DNA of 64,000 nt from Ariolimax columbianus (GCA_036924085.1 JAVGWX010000018.1:22543964-22607963); one strand, 5' to 3'; counted from the first letter of the stretch, positions 47,195 to 57,881 are shown. Notes: generated from the letters alone by a model not told the origin. Numbers and translations: made by a program.

Positions 47195-47610
47195 AGAATA
47201 TAACTTAACGTCTTTATACTGGTATAGAAGAGTCTGTACACAACCAGCTTATTTTACCTCCGCGTGATCTAAAAATAACTACGCCCATCCAATCTATTCT
47301 TGAATGCATTCATTGACCCTGTCTCCGCTATTTCCTGTGCGAATGCATTCCAAGCATTTATCACTCTCTGACTAACAAAATTTCCTGATATCTAATCTGG
47401 ACCTTTCTTTAATTTGTGGCTGTGTTCTCTTTTTCTTGTAGACGGCTGTATTTAGAATTACTTGTTATAGTCTAATGTATCCGTTGCGTTGGTTACCTTA
47501 TCAGCCTGTATTAAATGACTTCGAGCTCTTCTCTTTTCTAGACACTGTATGCCGGTTGTATTTTTTGTGCTTTTCTCGCATCACATACTTTCTTCACTAA
47601 TATTGCCACT
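47195..47610 (-). pseudogene. LINE 3' end, minus strand (reverse transcriptase tail)
   Basis: Minus-strand frames read TTGIQCLEKRRARSHLIQAD, later NFVSQRVINAWNAFAQEIAE and TGSMNAFKNRLDG, then a stop and a 3' UTR ending tctataccagtataaagacg ttaagtta. The L-E-x-R-R-x-R-x-x-x-I and V-x-N-x-W-N-x-L-P...N-x-F-K-x-x-L-D motifs are the well-known C-terminus of CR1/L2-like and related animal LINEs. Two stops break the middle. Same family as 63564-64000. Confidence 0.87.
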
Positions 47611-48055
47611 TCACTCCATCTCAATATGGCTGGAGGTCTATGACAGACAATCATGATCTGAGTTTATTTTTGATGTGTCCATCTTTACTTCCTTGATGTG
47701 TTTGCTCTTTTTATATGTTTTCCGTTGTCCCTAATGATAGCGTTTTTTTCGTAACCTAGATTTCGTTCTGTTATAACACAGTATCTGATCCACACTTATC
47801 CATGTTATTACACAATGTATGCATCATGCGGACAATGGAACGAACACAAATGGGGATGTCTGATAGATACACTAAGCAGAAGACAAAGAAGAAAATAAGA
47901 TGATGATGGCGAAGAAGAAGAAGACAAAGAAGAAGAATAAGAAGAGAATGAAGAAGAAGTTGATGTGGCTAATTCCACTCATTCTTGGGTTAGGAATTCT
48001 TGACTACTTTGATGACCCGTTAAAGTGACTCTCCTCACATATCGAAGCTAGGAGT
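47611..48055. other. Unrecognised sequence with GAA-rich stretch
   Basis: 47885-47960 is GAA/GAT-rich and may be the tail of an unrecognised retroposon. No coding signal. Confidence 0.45.
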
Positions 48056-48672
48056 AGTTAAGAGAGTGGACAGTAGTCCTCATGGCTGTAGTGTAATGTG
48101 AAAATCATCAATGAGCTTACCACTATGGGGATCACAGTGTTGATCCCCACCTTGTTGGCCAGACTGCTATGAAACAATCTGTTTCTAGAGAGAACTGTTT
48201 GTAAGTTTGGTGAAAGTCTTGATCAGTGTTTTTCGCCTGGCGCTGACTACATAGCCTGATCAGTATGTTTCACTTGACCCTGACTAGCATAGCCCGATCA
48301 GTATGTTTCCCCTGACCCTGACTAAAATAGCCTGATCAGTATGGTTCACCTGACCCTGACTAACATAGCCTGATCAGTATGTTTCACCTGACCCTAACAT
48401 AACCTGATCAGTATGTTTCACCTGACCCTGACTAACATAGCCTGATCAATATGATTCACCTGACCCTGACTAACATAGCCTGATCAATATGTTTCACCTG
48501 ACCCTGACTAACATAGCCTGATCAGTATGTTTCACCTGACCCTAACATAACCTGATTAGTATGTTTCACCTTACCCTGACTAACATAGCCTGATCAATAT
48601 GTTTCACCTAACCCTGACTAACATAGCCTGATCAGTACGTTTCACCTGTCCGGACATTAGTCTCCTGTCCTC
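48056..48672 (-). mobile_element. VNTR retroposon C with about 12 VNTR units
   Basis: A short diverged body (ctatggggatcacagtgttg, ccttgttggccagactgcta) leads into 38-bp units with gatcagtatgtttcacctga and ccctgactaacatagcc. One repeated internal 8-bp deletion (accctaacataacc) is shared by two units, showing duplication of unit blocks. Tip: cggacattagtctcctg. Confidence 0.87.
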
Positions 48673-48899
48673 AAGTAGAAAAATATTATTTTATTCACTT
48701 TCACGTTCCGTCTTCTGCAATGAAATTTTAGCACAGTCCTGAACACCATCACAGCCTTAAACTCTCAAACGCAGAAGACTCATCATCTCCTGGCTTTCAA
48801 TTCAAGTACCGTCTCAGCAACGAAGGTTGGCCGCAATAGACCTCCGATTATATGTCTCGAGTCTTTACGTACACTCTGACAGACTGGCATTAGTCTATC

Positions 48900-49310
48900 T
48901 TTTGATGTTTCTCTCCCACTTATATCGCTGTCCCCCGACATTCAAGCTTCCACTATAGTATTGTTTTCGATAACGCATCACGTCTTTTTGTTTAACCAAA
49001 ATCTCTGACTTGTCTAATTTTAATGTATGTCAAAAGTTCTGTACCCATGCCTACTCTCGTCAGGACATCACAGTTTTGTTTCTCTCTTCAGGAAATGCGC
49101 CACATTCTTTCGTATTCTTCAACATTTCGAGGGCCTCACTTTTGTTTTTTAACTGTTTATTCACAGTCCATGTTCTGCACCGTATAATAATGTTGAATAT
49201 ATAAAATACCCGATTAGTTTCATTTTCAATGTATTGGTATGCCAATATATTCATCACCATAGGGAATACGCTTTTGGACATCTGTATTCTCTTTGTCATA
49301 CGCTGTGCAG
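48900..49310 (-). pseudogene. LINE fragment, minus strand
   Basis: Minus-strand 49060-49299 reads KRIQMSKSVFPMVMNILAYQ, then IIRCRTWTVNKQLKNKSEAL and EML. W-T-V-N-K-x-L-x-x-K-x-E-A-x-E-M is the post-RT segment of RTE-like endonuclease-reverse transcriptases, here followed by a frameshift. Confidence 0.7.
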
Positions 49311-49612
49311 TTTACACAGGCTAATAGCTTGATCAACGTGTAATGAATGACCTTCTGGGTGTGAAAAAAAAAACCAACCTTTACAAACAGTATCCAGCTT
49401 CATAGATGATACAGAGGTACAAGACAGAAGAACGTGTTTGCTACTTGCGTCTTAATTCTTCCCAAACAAAATAAATAAATATTTTAAGAATCAAACTTGA
49501 GGTATTGACGTCACAGAATAGTCCACCTTTAAACTGTTTGGGATGTCAAATATTCTGCGACAAAATTCGAGAATGTCTGCTTCTGCTTATTCCTGCCGTC
49601 TTAGCTATGGAC

Positions 49613-50058
49613 TTCTTGAATCTGTCAACCTTGGTCCATCATATGGAGAGTTGCATTCAGTTTCTGGAATCTGTCAATGTTGGTCCACGATAAGGAGAGT
49701 AGCATTCAGTTTCTGGAATCTGTCAATGTTGGTCCACGATAAGGAGAGTAGCATCCAGTTTCTGGAATCTGTCAATGTTGGTCCATGATAAGGGGAGTAG
49801 CATCCAGTTTCTGGAATCTGTCAATGTTGGTCCATGATAAGGGGAGTAGCGTCCAGTTTCTGGAATCTGTCAATGTTGTTCCATGATAAGGGGAGTAGCA
49901 TCCAGTTTCTGGAATCTGTCAATGTTGGTCCATGATAAGGGGAGTAGCATCCCGTTTCTGGAATCTGTCAATGTTGGTTCATGATAAGGAGAGTAGCATC
50001 CCGTTTCTGGAATCTGTCAATGTTGGTCCATGATAAGGGGAGTAGCATCCAGTTTCTA
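49613..50058. repeat. 49-bp minisatellite, about 9 units
   Basis: Units share gtttctggaatctgtcaatg, ttggtccatgataagg and ggagtagcatcca. Later units are more alike than early ones, which suggests expansion from one side. Confidence 0.95.
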
Positions 50059-50118
50059 CAGCAACATGACCTTATCCATGCTGTCAGACGATCTAATGTA
50101 TGTCATGGTATCTAACCA

Positions 50119-50180
50119 TAAACCTAAACGTAATCTTTATCCTAACTCTAAACCTAACCCTATACCTAACCCTAACCCTT
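50119..50180. repeat. Short degenerate telomere-like repeat
   Basis: aacctaaccctatacctaac and cctaaccctaaccctt show the (CCCTAA)n pattern of metazoan telomeres over about 35 bp with flanking degenerate units. Short and imperfect, so an interstitial relic or chance low-complexity. Confidence 0.55.
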
Positions 50181-50189
50181 CGCAAAACT

Positions 50190-51029
50190 GATTATAACCA
50201 GATTTGCTGTACTTCTTTCTGTATCTAAGTGTTTACTTATTTATTTAAAAATAAATTCACCAGTCCATCCGAAATGCAACGTATTTTAGGAACCCAGAAA
50301 ACTCTGTTTGGGGTGAATTAAGACTCTAGTTCCACTTATTTTTATGAGTATCGGCAGAAGAAGAACAATCATTTTATCTTCAGATGTTAAGTCTTCTGCA
50401 GGCCACCACTTTACAGCTTGGAGGACCGCGGGTTTGTAATCATCGTCTTAACCTTTACATCCTAAGCTTTGAAACAAGAAATATGTACTCATAAGAGAAT
50501 GAAGATACGTCTTTGCAGCACTCATAGACTATTTGCTTACAAGTGAGAGCTATGTGGTGTGATAATATAAATTAAAGTGAAATATTACATTGCGCAGAAT
50601 TGTAGTTCTAGTTGCTGTATTAAATGTATTGGACATGAAGCGTGTAAGGTGTTAAAGCGAAAACGTGATTTGTGCAGTACACCTTGGTAGCGGGAATTTA
50701 AGAATGAAGTATTTATAGATGCTACCTAATGCCATCTGTTACCCTACGCAATCCGGTACTTTGTGGACCATTCCAGATGACACCAGGTGTTATAAATAGA
50801 CTTCGGTAGTTTCTTACAATTGTTACGTCAAGGTTGCATGAAGGCTGTAGGTTGGATACTGTCGAACATACTATTCCTGAATAGCGTCCCTGTGCCGCCG
50901 AGCCAACTACCGGGACAATCGCCATCAACACTCGCTAATCGTACCAATGTGAACCGTGTAAGACTGGGGCGCTAACACTGAGAAGAAACACGTTCAACCC
51001 TTAAGAAACGAACAAACGAAGGCGCGAAG
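50190..51029. other. No gene recognised
   Basis: 50685-50710 (cttggtagcgggaatttaag) resembles the last bases of retroposon D. Otherwise nothing. Confidence 0.45.
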
Positions 51030-51040
51030 CATCGTGTGTT

Positions 51041-51081
51041 GTTCTTCCTCTTCTTCATCGTACGCAGTCAGACAGTAACAT
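51041..51081 (-). mobile_element. 41-bp LINE 3'-end insertion with exact 11-bp target-site duplication
   Basis: On the minus strand the insert is tgttactgtctgactgcgta, cgatgaagaagaggaagaa: only the last bases of the LINE family at 25698 plus its GAA tail. catcgtgtgtt is exact at 51030-51040 and 51082-51092. This is an extreme 5' truncation event. Confidence 0.8.
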
Positions 51082-51099
51082 CATCGTGTGTTCGAATCC

Positions 51100-51585
51100 T
51101 ATAAATTTCAAGTGCATCTGGTGTATTGGGATGCGATATTTGTGTTAGCCTTATCGGAGATGGGCGATAAACTCAGAGGTCCCATGTACACGCTGTGCAC
51201 GTAAAATAACTCTTGGTGATTGATAATCGTTGTCCATACAAACATTCCAAATGGAACGGAATTCTAACTAAATGGTAACCTAACGAAAACCAAGAGGCAT
51301 CGGTACCTCCGTCCTGGAAAGACACAACAGGCCAATAGCATGTTTGTCTTCAAAATCAATAGAAAGTACGTAAAAACACGATTTCAACACTCCTACGGTT
51401 AGAAGAGGAGCGACTATGAACAGAATCAAGCATAGGTCACTACTGTTGGTGGTCCCTTTTAAAGGGAGCCAATCTCCAAGCACTTACAGCCTTTCATGAG
51501 CAAGTAAATTTGAGGCCTTTTATTGCCACGATATAAATTTTCAAAAGAATTGCTTTGGCTTTATGTGCTGCTAATTAGCTCACCA
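51100..51585. other. No gene recognised
   Basis: Non-repetitive; the 67-codon minus frame is unremarkable. Confidence 0.45.
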
Positions 51586-51589
51586 ACAT

Positions 51590-52080
51590 CTGGAAATCAA
51601 CGACACTAAGCAAACATACTAATCCCAGACTAATCAACTCAATCGTAAAATCAGTACTGACATATGGATGTGAAAACTGGAAGACAACAAAAGCAGTGGA
51701 ATACACACTAAATGTCTCTACAAATAAATGTCTAAAAAAATTAGTGAATATACGCCGATACCAGGTAATAACTAATGACTCGATCAGAACAGACACAAAC
51801 CAAATATACCTGTCGACCATCATCAGGAACAAACGATGGCCATATATCGGACATGTCCGTAGAATGAACAACAGCCGTCTTCCATTTCAAACACTCGAAT
51901 GGACCCCACTGGGCGTTCGGAAAAGAGGGAGACCCAAGGAAACACCCAGAAGAACAACCATCCGAGAGGGCTCAACTATGAACCTCAGCACCATACACGA
52001 TCTAAAAATAATGGGGTCACACCGTTCCAACTGCAGATCATTTAATTCTGCCTTATGCATTTGACGTGCAAAACACATAG
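51590..52080 (+). pseudogene. LINE C-terminal fragment, mostly open
   Basis: A continuous plus frame reads IVKSVLTYGCENWKTTKAVE, then NKCLKKLVNIRRYQVITNDS, IYLSTIIRNKRWPYIGHVRR, and WTPLGVRKRGRPKETPRRTT. This is the RTE-type order (Y-G-x-E-x-W-x-T-T, C-L-x-x-x-x-x-I-x-W/R, R-W-x-x-I-G-H, W-x-P-x-G-x-R-K-R-G-R-P). The stop at 52064 follows cysteine/serine-rich residues near the usual end. Only the last 150 or so residues remain, so it is 5'-truncated but little decayed. Confidence 0.88.
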
Positions 52081-52324
52081 ATAGAGATAGATATTGTCAG
52101 TTTTCTATTAAAAGAACATTGCAGGTACCTCATTTTGAGGTTCCTTCCATTTTAAGGCCCCGGATAAGAGTTTATTTAGAAAGCCAGCACTGCTTGTAAT
52201 CATTTAATTATTCGATCCAATGTGGATTATATGCACCCATTGCAGCAGATGTCGTTACGCTACGCAGTTGTTACCATGATGTTGAACTCCTACTAGTGCC
52301 TGCTTCCATTATTTACATATGCTG

Positions 52325-53250
52325 TATACAGACACCTACCAACGCCTTCAGCAGACACCTACCAACGTCTTCAGCAGACACCTACCAACGTCTTCCACAG
52401 ACCCCTACCTATGTCATCTACCAACATCTACCAACGTCTTCCGCAGACACCTAACAATGTCTTCCGCAGACACCTACCAACGTCTTCCACAGACACCTAC
52501 CAACGTCTTCCGCAGACACCTACCAACGTCTTCAGCAGACACCTACCAACGTCTTCCACAGACCCCTACCTATGTCATCTACCAACATCTACCAACGTCT
52601 TCAGCAGACACCTACCAACGTCTTCAGCAGACACCTACCAACGTCTTCCATAGACACCTACAAACGTCTTCCGCAGACACCTACCTATGGCATCTATCGA
52701 CACCTACCAACGTCCTCCACAGACACCTACCTATGTCATCTATCGACACCTACCAACGTCTTCCACAGACACCTACCTATGTCATCTATCGACACCTACC
52801 AACGTCTTCCACAGACACCTACCTATGTCATCTATCGACACCTACCAACGTCTTCCGCAGACACCTACCAACGTCTTCCGCAGACACCTACCTATGTCAT
52901 CTATCGACACCTACCAACGTCTTCCACAGACACCTACCTATGTCATCAATTGACACCTACCAACGTCTTCCACAGACACCTACCTATGTCATCTATCGAC
53001 ACCTACCAACGTCTTCCACAGACACCTACCAAAGTCTTCCATAGACACCGACCAACGCCTTCCATATGACACTTACGTAAATCCTCCACAGACACCGACA
53101 AACATCTTCCAACGACACCTACCAGCATTTTCCAAAGACATACCAACGTTTTCAAAAGACACATGCGAACGTCTTCAATAAACACTGACGAAACTTTTCC
53201 ACAGATAACTACCTATGTTCTTTACCGACACCTATGTATGTTTTCCAGAA
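52325..53250. repeat. 23-bp minisatellite with two alternating unit types
   Basis: Unit type 1 is cagacacctaccaacgtctt plus cc[a/g]. Type 2 is cgacacctacctatgtcatc plus tat. They form 46-bp pairs in several stretches. Clean to about 53050, then decayed. Long plus-strand ORFs (up to 241 codons) are its artefacts. Confidence 0.95.
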
Positions 53251-53255
53251 ACATC

Positions 53256-55020
53256 ATCCCCCAAACACTCCACATCCCCAAACACTCCACATCCCCCAAA
53301 CACTCCACATCCCCCCAAAACTCTACACCCCCTCTACATATCACATCCCCCAAACACTCCACATCCCCCAAACACTCCACATCTCCCAAACACTCCACAT
53401 CCCCGAAACACTCTACACCCCCTCTATACGCAACATCCCCGACACACTCCACATCCCCGAAACACTCCACATCCCCCAAACACTCCACATCCCCCAAACA
53501 ATCCACATCCCCCTAACACTCCACATCCCCCAAACAATCTACACCCCCTCTACACGCCACATCCCCCAAACACTCCACACCCCCCTCAAACACTCCACAC
53601 CCCCCTCAAACACTACACATCCCCCCCCCAAACACTCCACACCCCCCCCCTCAAACACTGCACATCCGCACAAACACACCACACCACCCTCAAACACTCC
53701 ACATCCCCCCAAACACTGCACATCCCCCCAAACACTCCACACCCCCATCAAAAACTGTATATTCCCTTAAATACACCCCCCCCCCCTCAAACACTCCACA
53801 CCCCCTCAAACACTGCAAATCCCCCCCAAACACTCCACACCCGCCTCAAACACTGCACATCCCCCCAAACACTCCACACCCCCTCAAACACACCACACCC
53901 CCTCAAACACTCCACACCCCCTCAAACACACCACACCCCCTCAAACACACCACACCCCCTCAAACACTGCACATCCCCCCAAACACTCCACACCCCCTCA
54001 AACACTCCACATCCCCTCAAACACTCCACACCCCCTCAAACACTGCAAATCCCCCCCAAACACTCCACACCCGCCTCAAACACTGCACATCCCCCCAAAC
54101 ACTCCACACCCCCTCAAACACACCACACCCCCTCAAACACTGCACATCCCCCCAAACACTCCACACCCCCTCAAACACTCCACACCCCCTCAAACACTGC
54201 ACATCCCCCCAAACACTCCACACCTCCCTCAAACACTCCACACCTCTCTCAAACACTCCATACCCCCCCCCCTCAAACACTCCACACCTCTCTCAAACAC
54301 TCCATACCCCCCCCCCCCAAACACTCCACACCTCCCTCAAAAACTGCACATCCCCCCAAACACTCCACACCTCCCTCAAACACTCCACACCCCCTCAAAC
54401 ACTCCACACCTCCATCAAACACTCCACACCCCCTCAAACACTCCACACCCCCTCAAACACATCCCCCTCAAACAGTCCACACCCCCTCAAACACGTCCCC
54501 CTCAAACACTCCACACCCCCTCAAACACATCCCCCTCAAACAGTCCACACCCCCTCAAGCACGTCCCCCTCAAACACTCCACATCCCCCCAAACACACCA
54601 CACCCCCTAAGACACTGCACATCCCCCCAAACACTCCACACCCCCCTCAAACACTCCACATCCCCTTAAACACTCCACACCCCCTCAAAACCTGCACATC
54701 CCCCCAAACACTCCACACCCCCCTCAAACACTCCACATCCCCTTAAACACTCCACACCCCCTCAAACACTGCACATCCCCTTAAACACTCCACACCCCCT
54801 CAAACACTGCACATCCCCCCAAACACTCCACACCCCCCTCAAACACTCCACATCCCCTTAAACACTCCACACCCCCTCAAACACTGCACATCCCCCCAAA
54901 CACACCCCCCTCAAACACTCCCCATTCCTAAACACTCCACATTCGCCAGATAATCCTTACCGCCCAAACACTCGACATTCTCCAGACATTGGACATTCCG
55001 CAAACACTCGACATTCCCCA
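53256..55020. repeat. 18/19-bp C-rich minisatellite, about 95 units
   Basis: Units are catcccccaaacactcca (18) and caccccctcaaacactcca (19), with a third version ctgcacat. The plus strand is almost free of G for 1.7 kb. The G-rich minus strand has G4-G9 tracts every 18-19 bp. A 484-codon proline/histidine/threonine frame is an artefact. Confidence 0.95.
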
Positions 55021-55375
55021 GCAACTGCCTACTGACACAGCTAAAGTCTACTTCTACCCATTTTGTTTCTGTACAAATACTAGGAACCAACAGCACATAA
55101 TTTCTCTGTGTAAATCCCTAATATAAATGTTAAAGAGATTGTGAGACCGACAGTGCCTGGCCAATAAACACTACGGAATCGTGTCGAGAGACTTGATAAA
55201 CAGACTCGATTATGGCCCCCTAGTAAGACAGATATTCCCGGTTATTGTAGCACCAGCGGTTTACAAGTCCACATGCTAGGCTCACAATTATTTTAAATTG
55301 TATTTGTATTTCGTTTGAGTATTCGAGACTTCCTCAACTTCTACAAAGATTTGGTTTAATTTCACCTTATGTTTG

Positions 55376-56424
55376 GGGAGGAAGACCAACGTCTGGTCAG
55401 GCACAACATACTGATCAGTCATGTTAGTCAGGGTCAGGCAAAACATACTGATCAGACATGTTAGTCAGGGCCAGGCACAACATACTGATCAGTCATGTTA
55501 GTCAGGGCCAGGCACAACATACTGATCAGACGTGTTAGTCAGTGCCAGGCACAACATACTGATCAGTCATGTTAGTCAGGGCCAGGCACAACATACTGAT
55601 CAGTCATATTAGTCAGGGCCAGGCACAAAATACTGATCAGTCATGTTAGTCAGGGCCAGGCACAACATACTGATCAGTCATGTTAGTCAGGGCCAGGCAC
55701 AACATACTGATCAGTCATGTTAGTCAGGGCCAGGCACAACATACTGATCAGTCATGTTAGTCAGGGCCAGGCACAACACACTGATCAGTCATGTTAGTCA
55801 GGGCCAGGCACAACATACTGATCAGTCACGTTAGTCAGGGCCAGGCACAACATACTGATCAGTCATGTTAGTCAGGGCCAGGCACAACATACTGATCAGT
55901 CATGTTAGTCAGGGCCAGGCACAGCATACTGATCAGTCATGTTAGTCAGGGCCAGGCACAACATACTGATCAGACATGTTAGTCAGGGCCAGATACAACA
56001 TACTGATCAGACATATTAGTCAGGGCCAGATACAACATACTGATCAGTCATGTTAGTCAGGGCCAGGCACAACATACTGATCAGTCATGTTAGTCAGGGC
56101 CAGATACAACATACTGATGAGTCATGATCAGGCACAACATACTGACCAAGACCCTCACCTCGGTTTCCTCGTATCTATCCCTGGTAACCGGCTGTTTTCA
56201 TGGCAGCCTGGCTAACGGGTTTAGGGATCAACATTATCCTGGTACCAGTGAGCGATACGTAGACGAAGCCAAGCACAGCACAACCACCTGGAGCACCGGC
56301 CCAACTTCATCCGCACGCTTGTGATGTGACGAAAGCTACTGCAACCCGCCACTTAACATCCTTTTCAGGGCGCACAAAAATGTAAACCTACTCATTGTTG
56401 GTATTCGAAACAACAACAACAACA
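55376..56424 (+). mobile_element. VNTR retroposon C, longest copy (about 20 VNTR units, sense on plus strand)
   Basis: Tip ggggaggaagaccaacgtct, ggtcaggc, then about 20 near-identical 37-bp units (gtcatgttagtcagggccag, gcacaacatactgatca). The body follows (accaagaccctcacctcggt, catggcagcctggctaacgg, gaagccaagcacagcacaac, acccgccacttaacatcctt, ctactcattgttggtatt) and a tail aacaacaacaacaac. The VNTR is far more uniform than the body is against other copies, so it expanded after insertion. No coding frame. Confidence 0.92.
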
Positions 56425-56474
56425 TTATATTTCTTGAAAATCGACTAAATAGGGTTGTGTTTAGATTGCATTAG

Positions 56475-56869
56475 GGATCAAGACGCTGAGCAGTGTATGA
56501 GCTGCAGTGGTCAGCGACCCATAGCAGAATGCTAGCGTCAGGGCCAGCGAACCAGACATGCCAAGATCCTTCTATACCTCCACGCCGTGATCCTGGATAA
56601 CAGACTGCAGCAGGTCAGACTGTCTAAGGAGAAGGGATCGAAGAGGGAATGCTAACCCGGTCCTCAAAAATGCTTGCTGAAGTCGGATGTGTTGGACCGA
56701 CAGGTGCAAATATCGCAGTCAAGCTTTAAACTACAACACAACGCATTCCGTTCTCTGGACTTTATTCTGCTATTTAAGCCATTTCAGGGTTTGGGAGCGG
56801 GAGATTGAGAACGAACGCAGAAGAAGAAGAAGAAGAAGGAGAAGAAGATAAAGAAGAAGAAGAAGAAGA
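56475..56869 (+). mobile_element. Full-length retroposon D with exact 12-bp target-site duplication
   Basis: It starts ggatcaagacgctgagcagt and runs through gagctgcagtggtcagcgac, gcgtcagggccagcgaacca, cctccacgccgtgatcctgg, cttgctgaagtcggatgtgt, gcaaatatcgcagtcaagct, cgcattccgttctctggact and tgggagcgggagattgagaa to a GAA tail of about 50 bp. agattgcattag is at 56463-56474 and 56870-56881. About 395 bp; no ORF. This copy defines the ends of the family. Confidence 0.9.
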
Positions 56870-57029
56870 AGATTGCATTAGTAAAAACCCGTAGTTGTTG
56901 AAATAAACCACTTTAAATGCGCAGACTCAAGTTTGTAAAAGGACAGCGCGCAGTAGAGGCCTGTGGTTTACTCAAAACCTGTTATTAAATCAGACAGAAA
57001 GGGTACTGCTGCAGGATAGATATCGTCCC

Positions 57030-57207
57030 GATTGGTTCGTAGGGGTCTTTGCCTATGTCGTAAGAGGCAAATAACTGTAACATGGCATAATACCGTTCAT
57101 TGTAAGGTGGTTTGTTAATAGCAGCATAGATGGTGTCTAACAAGCCAGGGATCAACTGTGTTAAAATGATTTAGTCTACTAAGATAGACTCGCACATCGG
57201 TTAACCA
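57030..57207 (+). repeat. Dispersed repeat A, partial copy
   Basis: ggttcgtaggggtctttgcc, ggtggtttgttaatagcag, catagatggtgtctaacaag and gactcgcacatcggttaacc parallel 16405-16740 and 61551-61912. A SINE-2 starts where it ends. Confidence 0.75.
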
Positions 57208-57212
57208 CCCTC

Positions 57213-57473
57213 TACGAAACTGGGGATTCCGTGGCGAAGTGGTTAAGCCTCCGGCCTGGTGATCAGGTGGTGTGGGTTCGACTCGGGAGTCCGCCGTCTT
57301 TTTCACGGGTGCTTGATGCGGAGTCACCTGCATCTCGTAGTCTCCCCCTAGTCGTCTTGTCCTTGACGAGAGAGTGAGGATAAAAAGTAGCGCAGTTAAT
57401 CCTTACTAAAAATATCGCTAGCAAATTAAATGATGCCATCATCGTCTACGATGGACGGCGGCCTTTGCCTTAG
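57213..57473 (+). mobile_element. tRNA-derived SINE-2
   Basis: ggggattccgtggcgaagtg gttaagcc (A box), ggcctggtgatcaggtggtg, tgggttcgactcggga (good B box), then gtcgtcttgtccttgacgag, agagtgaggataaaaagtag, ttaatccttactaaaaata and catcgtctacgatggacggc. The best preserved of three copies. The internal promoter is of tRNA type; the parent tRNA is not identified. Confidence 0.87.
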
Positions 57474-57535
57474 AAACTGGTTGTATACAGACTATGCAGA
57501 GTCTTCTATACCAGTATAAAGACGTTAAGTTAGTT
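57474..57535 (+). repeat. LINE-like 3' tail directly after SINE-2
   Basis: ctggttgtatacagactatg, then gtcttctataccagtataaa and gacgttaagttag, is nearly the same as the 3' end of the LINE at 47195-47610. It adjoins the SINE body without a gap. Confidence 0.75.
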
Positions 57536-57881
57536 AGTCGTCGGATAATCTCCATCGCGCTCGGGACAAGCCCAAATATCATTCTCGTTATATCTGCCAG
57601 CACGAGATGACTGACCGTTCCTGTCCTGTGCTGGTTATCCAGACTTCTTTGTATCGCCGTGTAGTGTTCATTCCTCGCCGCCCCTCGTTTCCCACTCAAT
57701 TCAACCAGTCGTTAAGTTATCCTTTAGGTCTGCAAATGTATCTGATTGGCCCTTAGAAGATGTCGTGCAGTGCGTTTCCTTTTTACACTCCTGACTCACG
57801 TTTGGATATTAATAATAAGTTTGTAGATAGTCTCTTTCTCCTGGATCACTAGACCTGAGGAAGATGCAGCTCTGGGATGTT
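57536..57881. other. No feature recognised
   Basis: An 86-codon minus frame (57439-57699) overlaps the LINE-like tail and is not recognisable. Confidence 0.4.

Noticed and set aside
51041..51081. Simple CTT microsatellite
   Set aside because: The adjacent tacgcagtcagacagtaac is the LINE 3' end and exact duplications flank the pair, so insertion explains it better.
52319..53069. 241- and 165-codon plus-strand ORFs
   Set aside because: Artefacts of the 23-bp array in different frames.
53215..54669. 484-codon proline/histidine/threonine-rich ORF
   Set aside because: Artefact of the 18/19-bp C-rich minisatellite.
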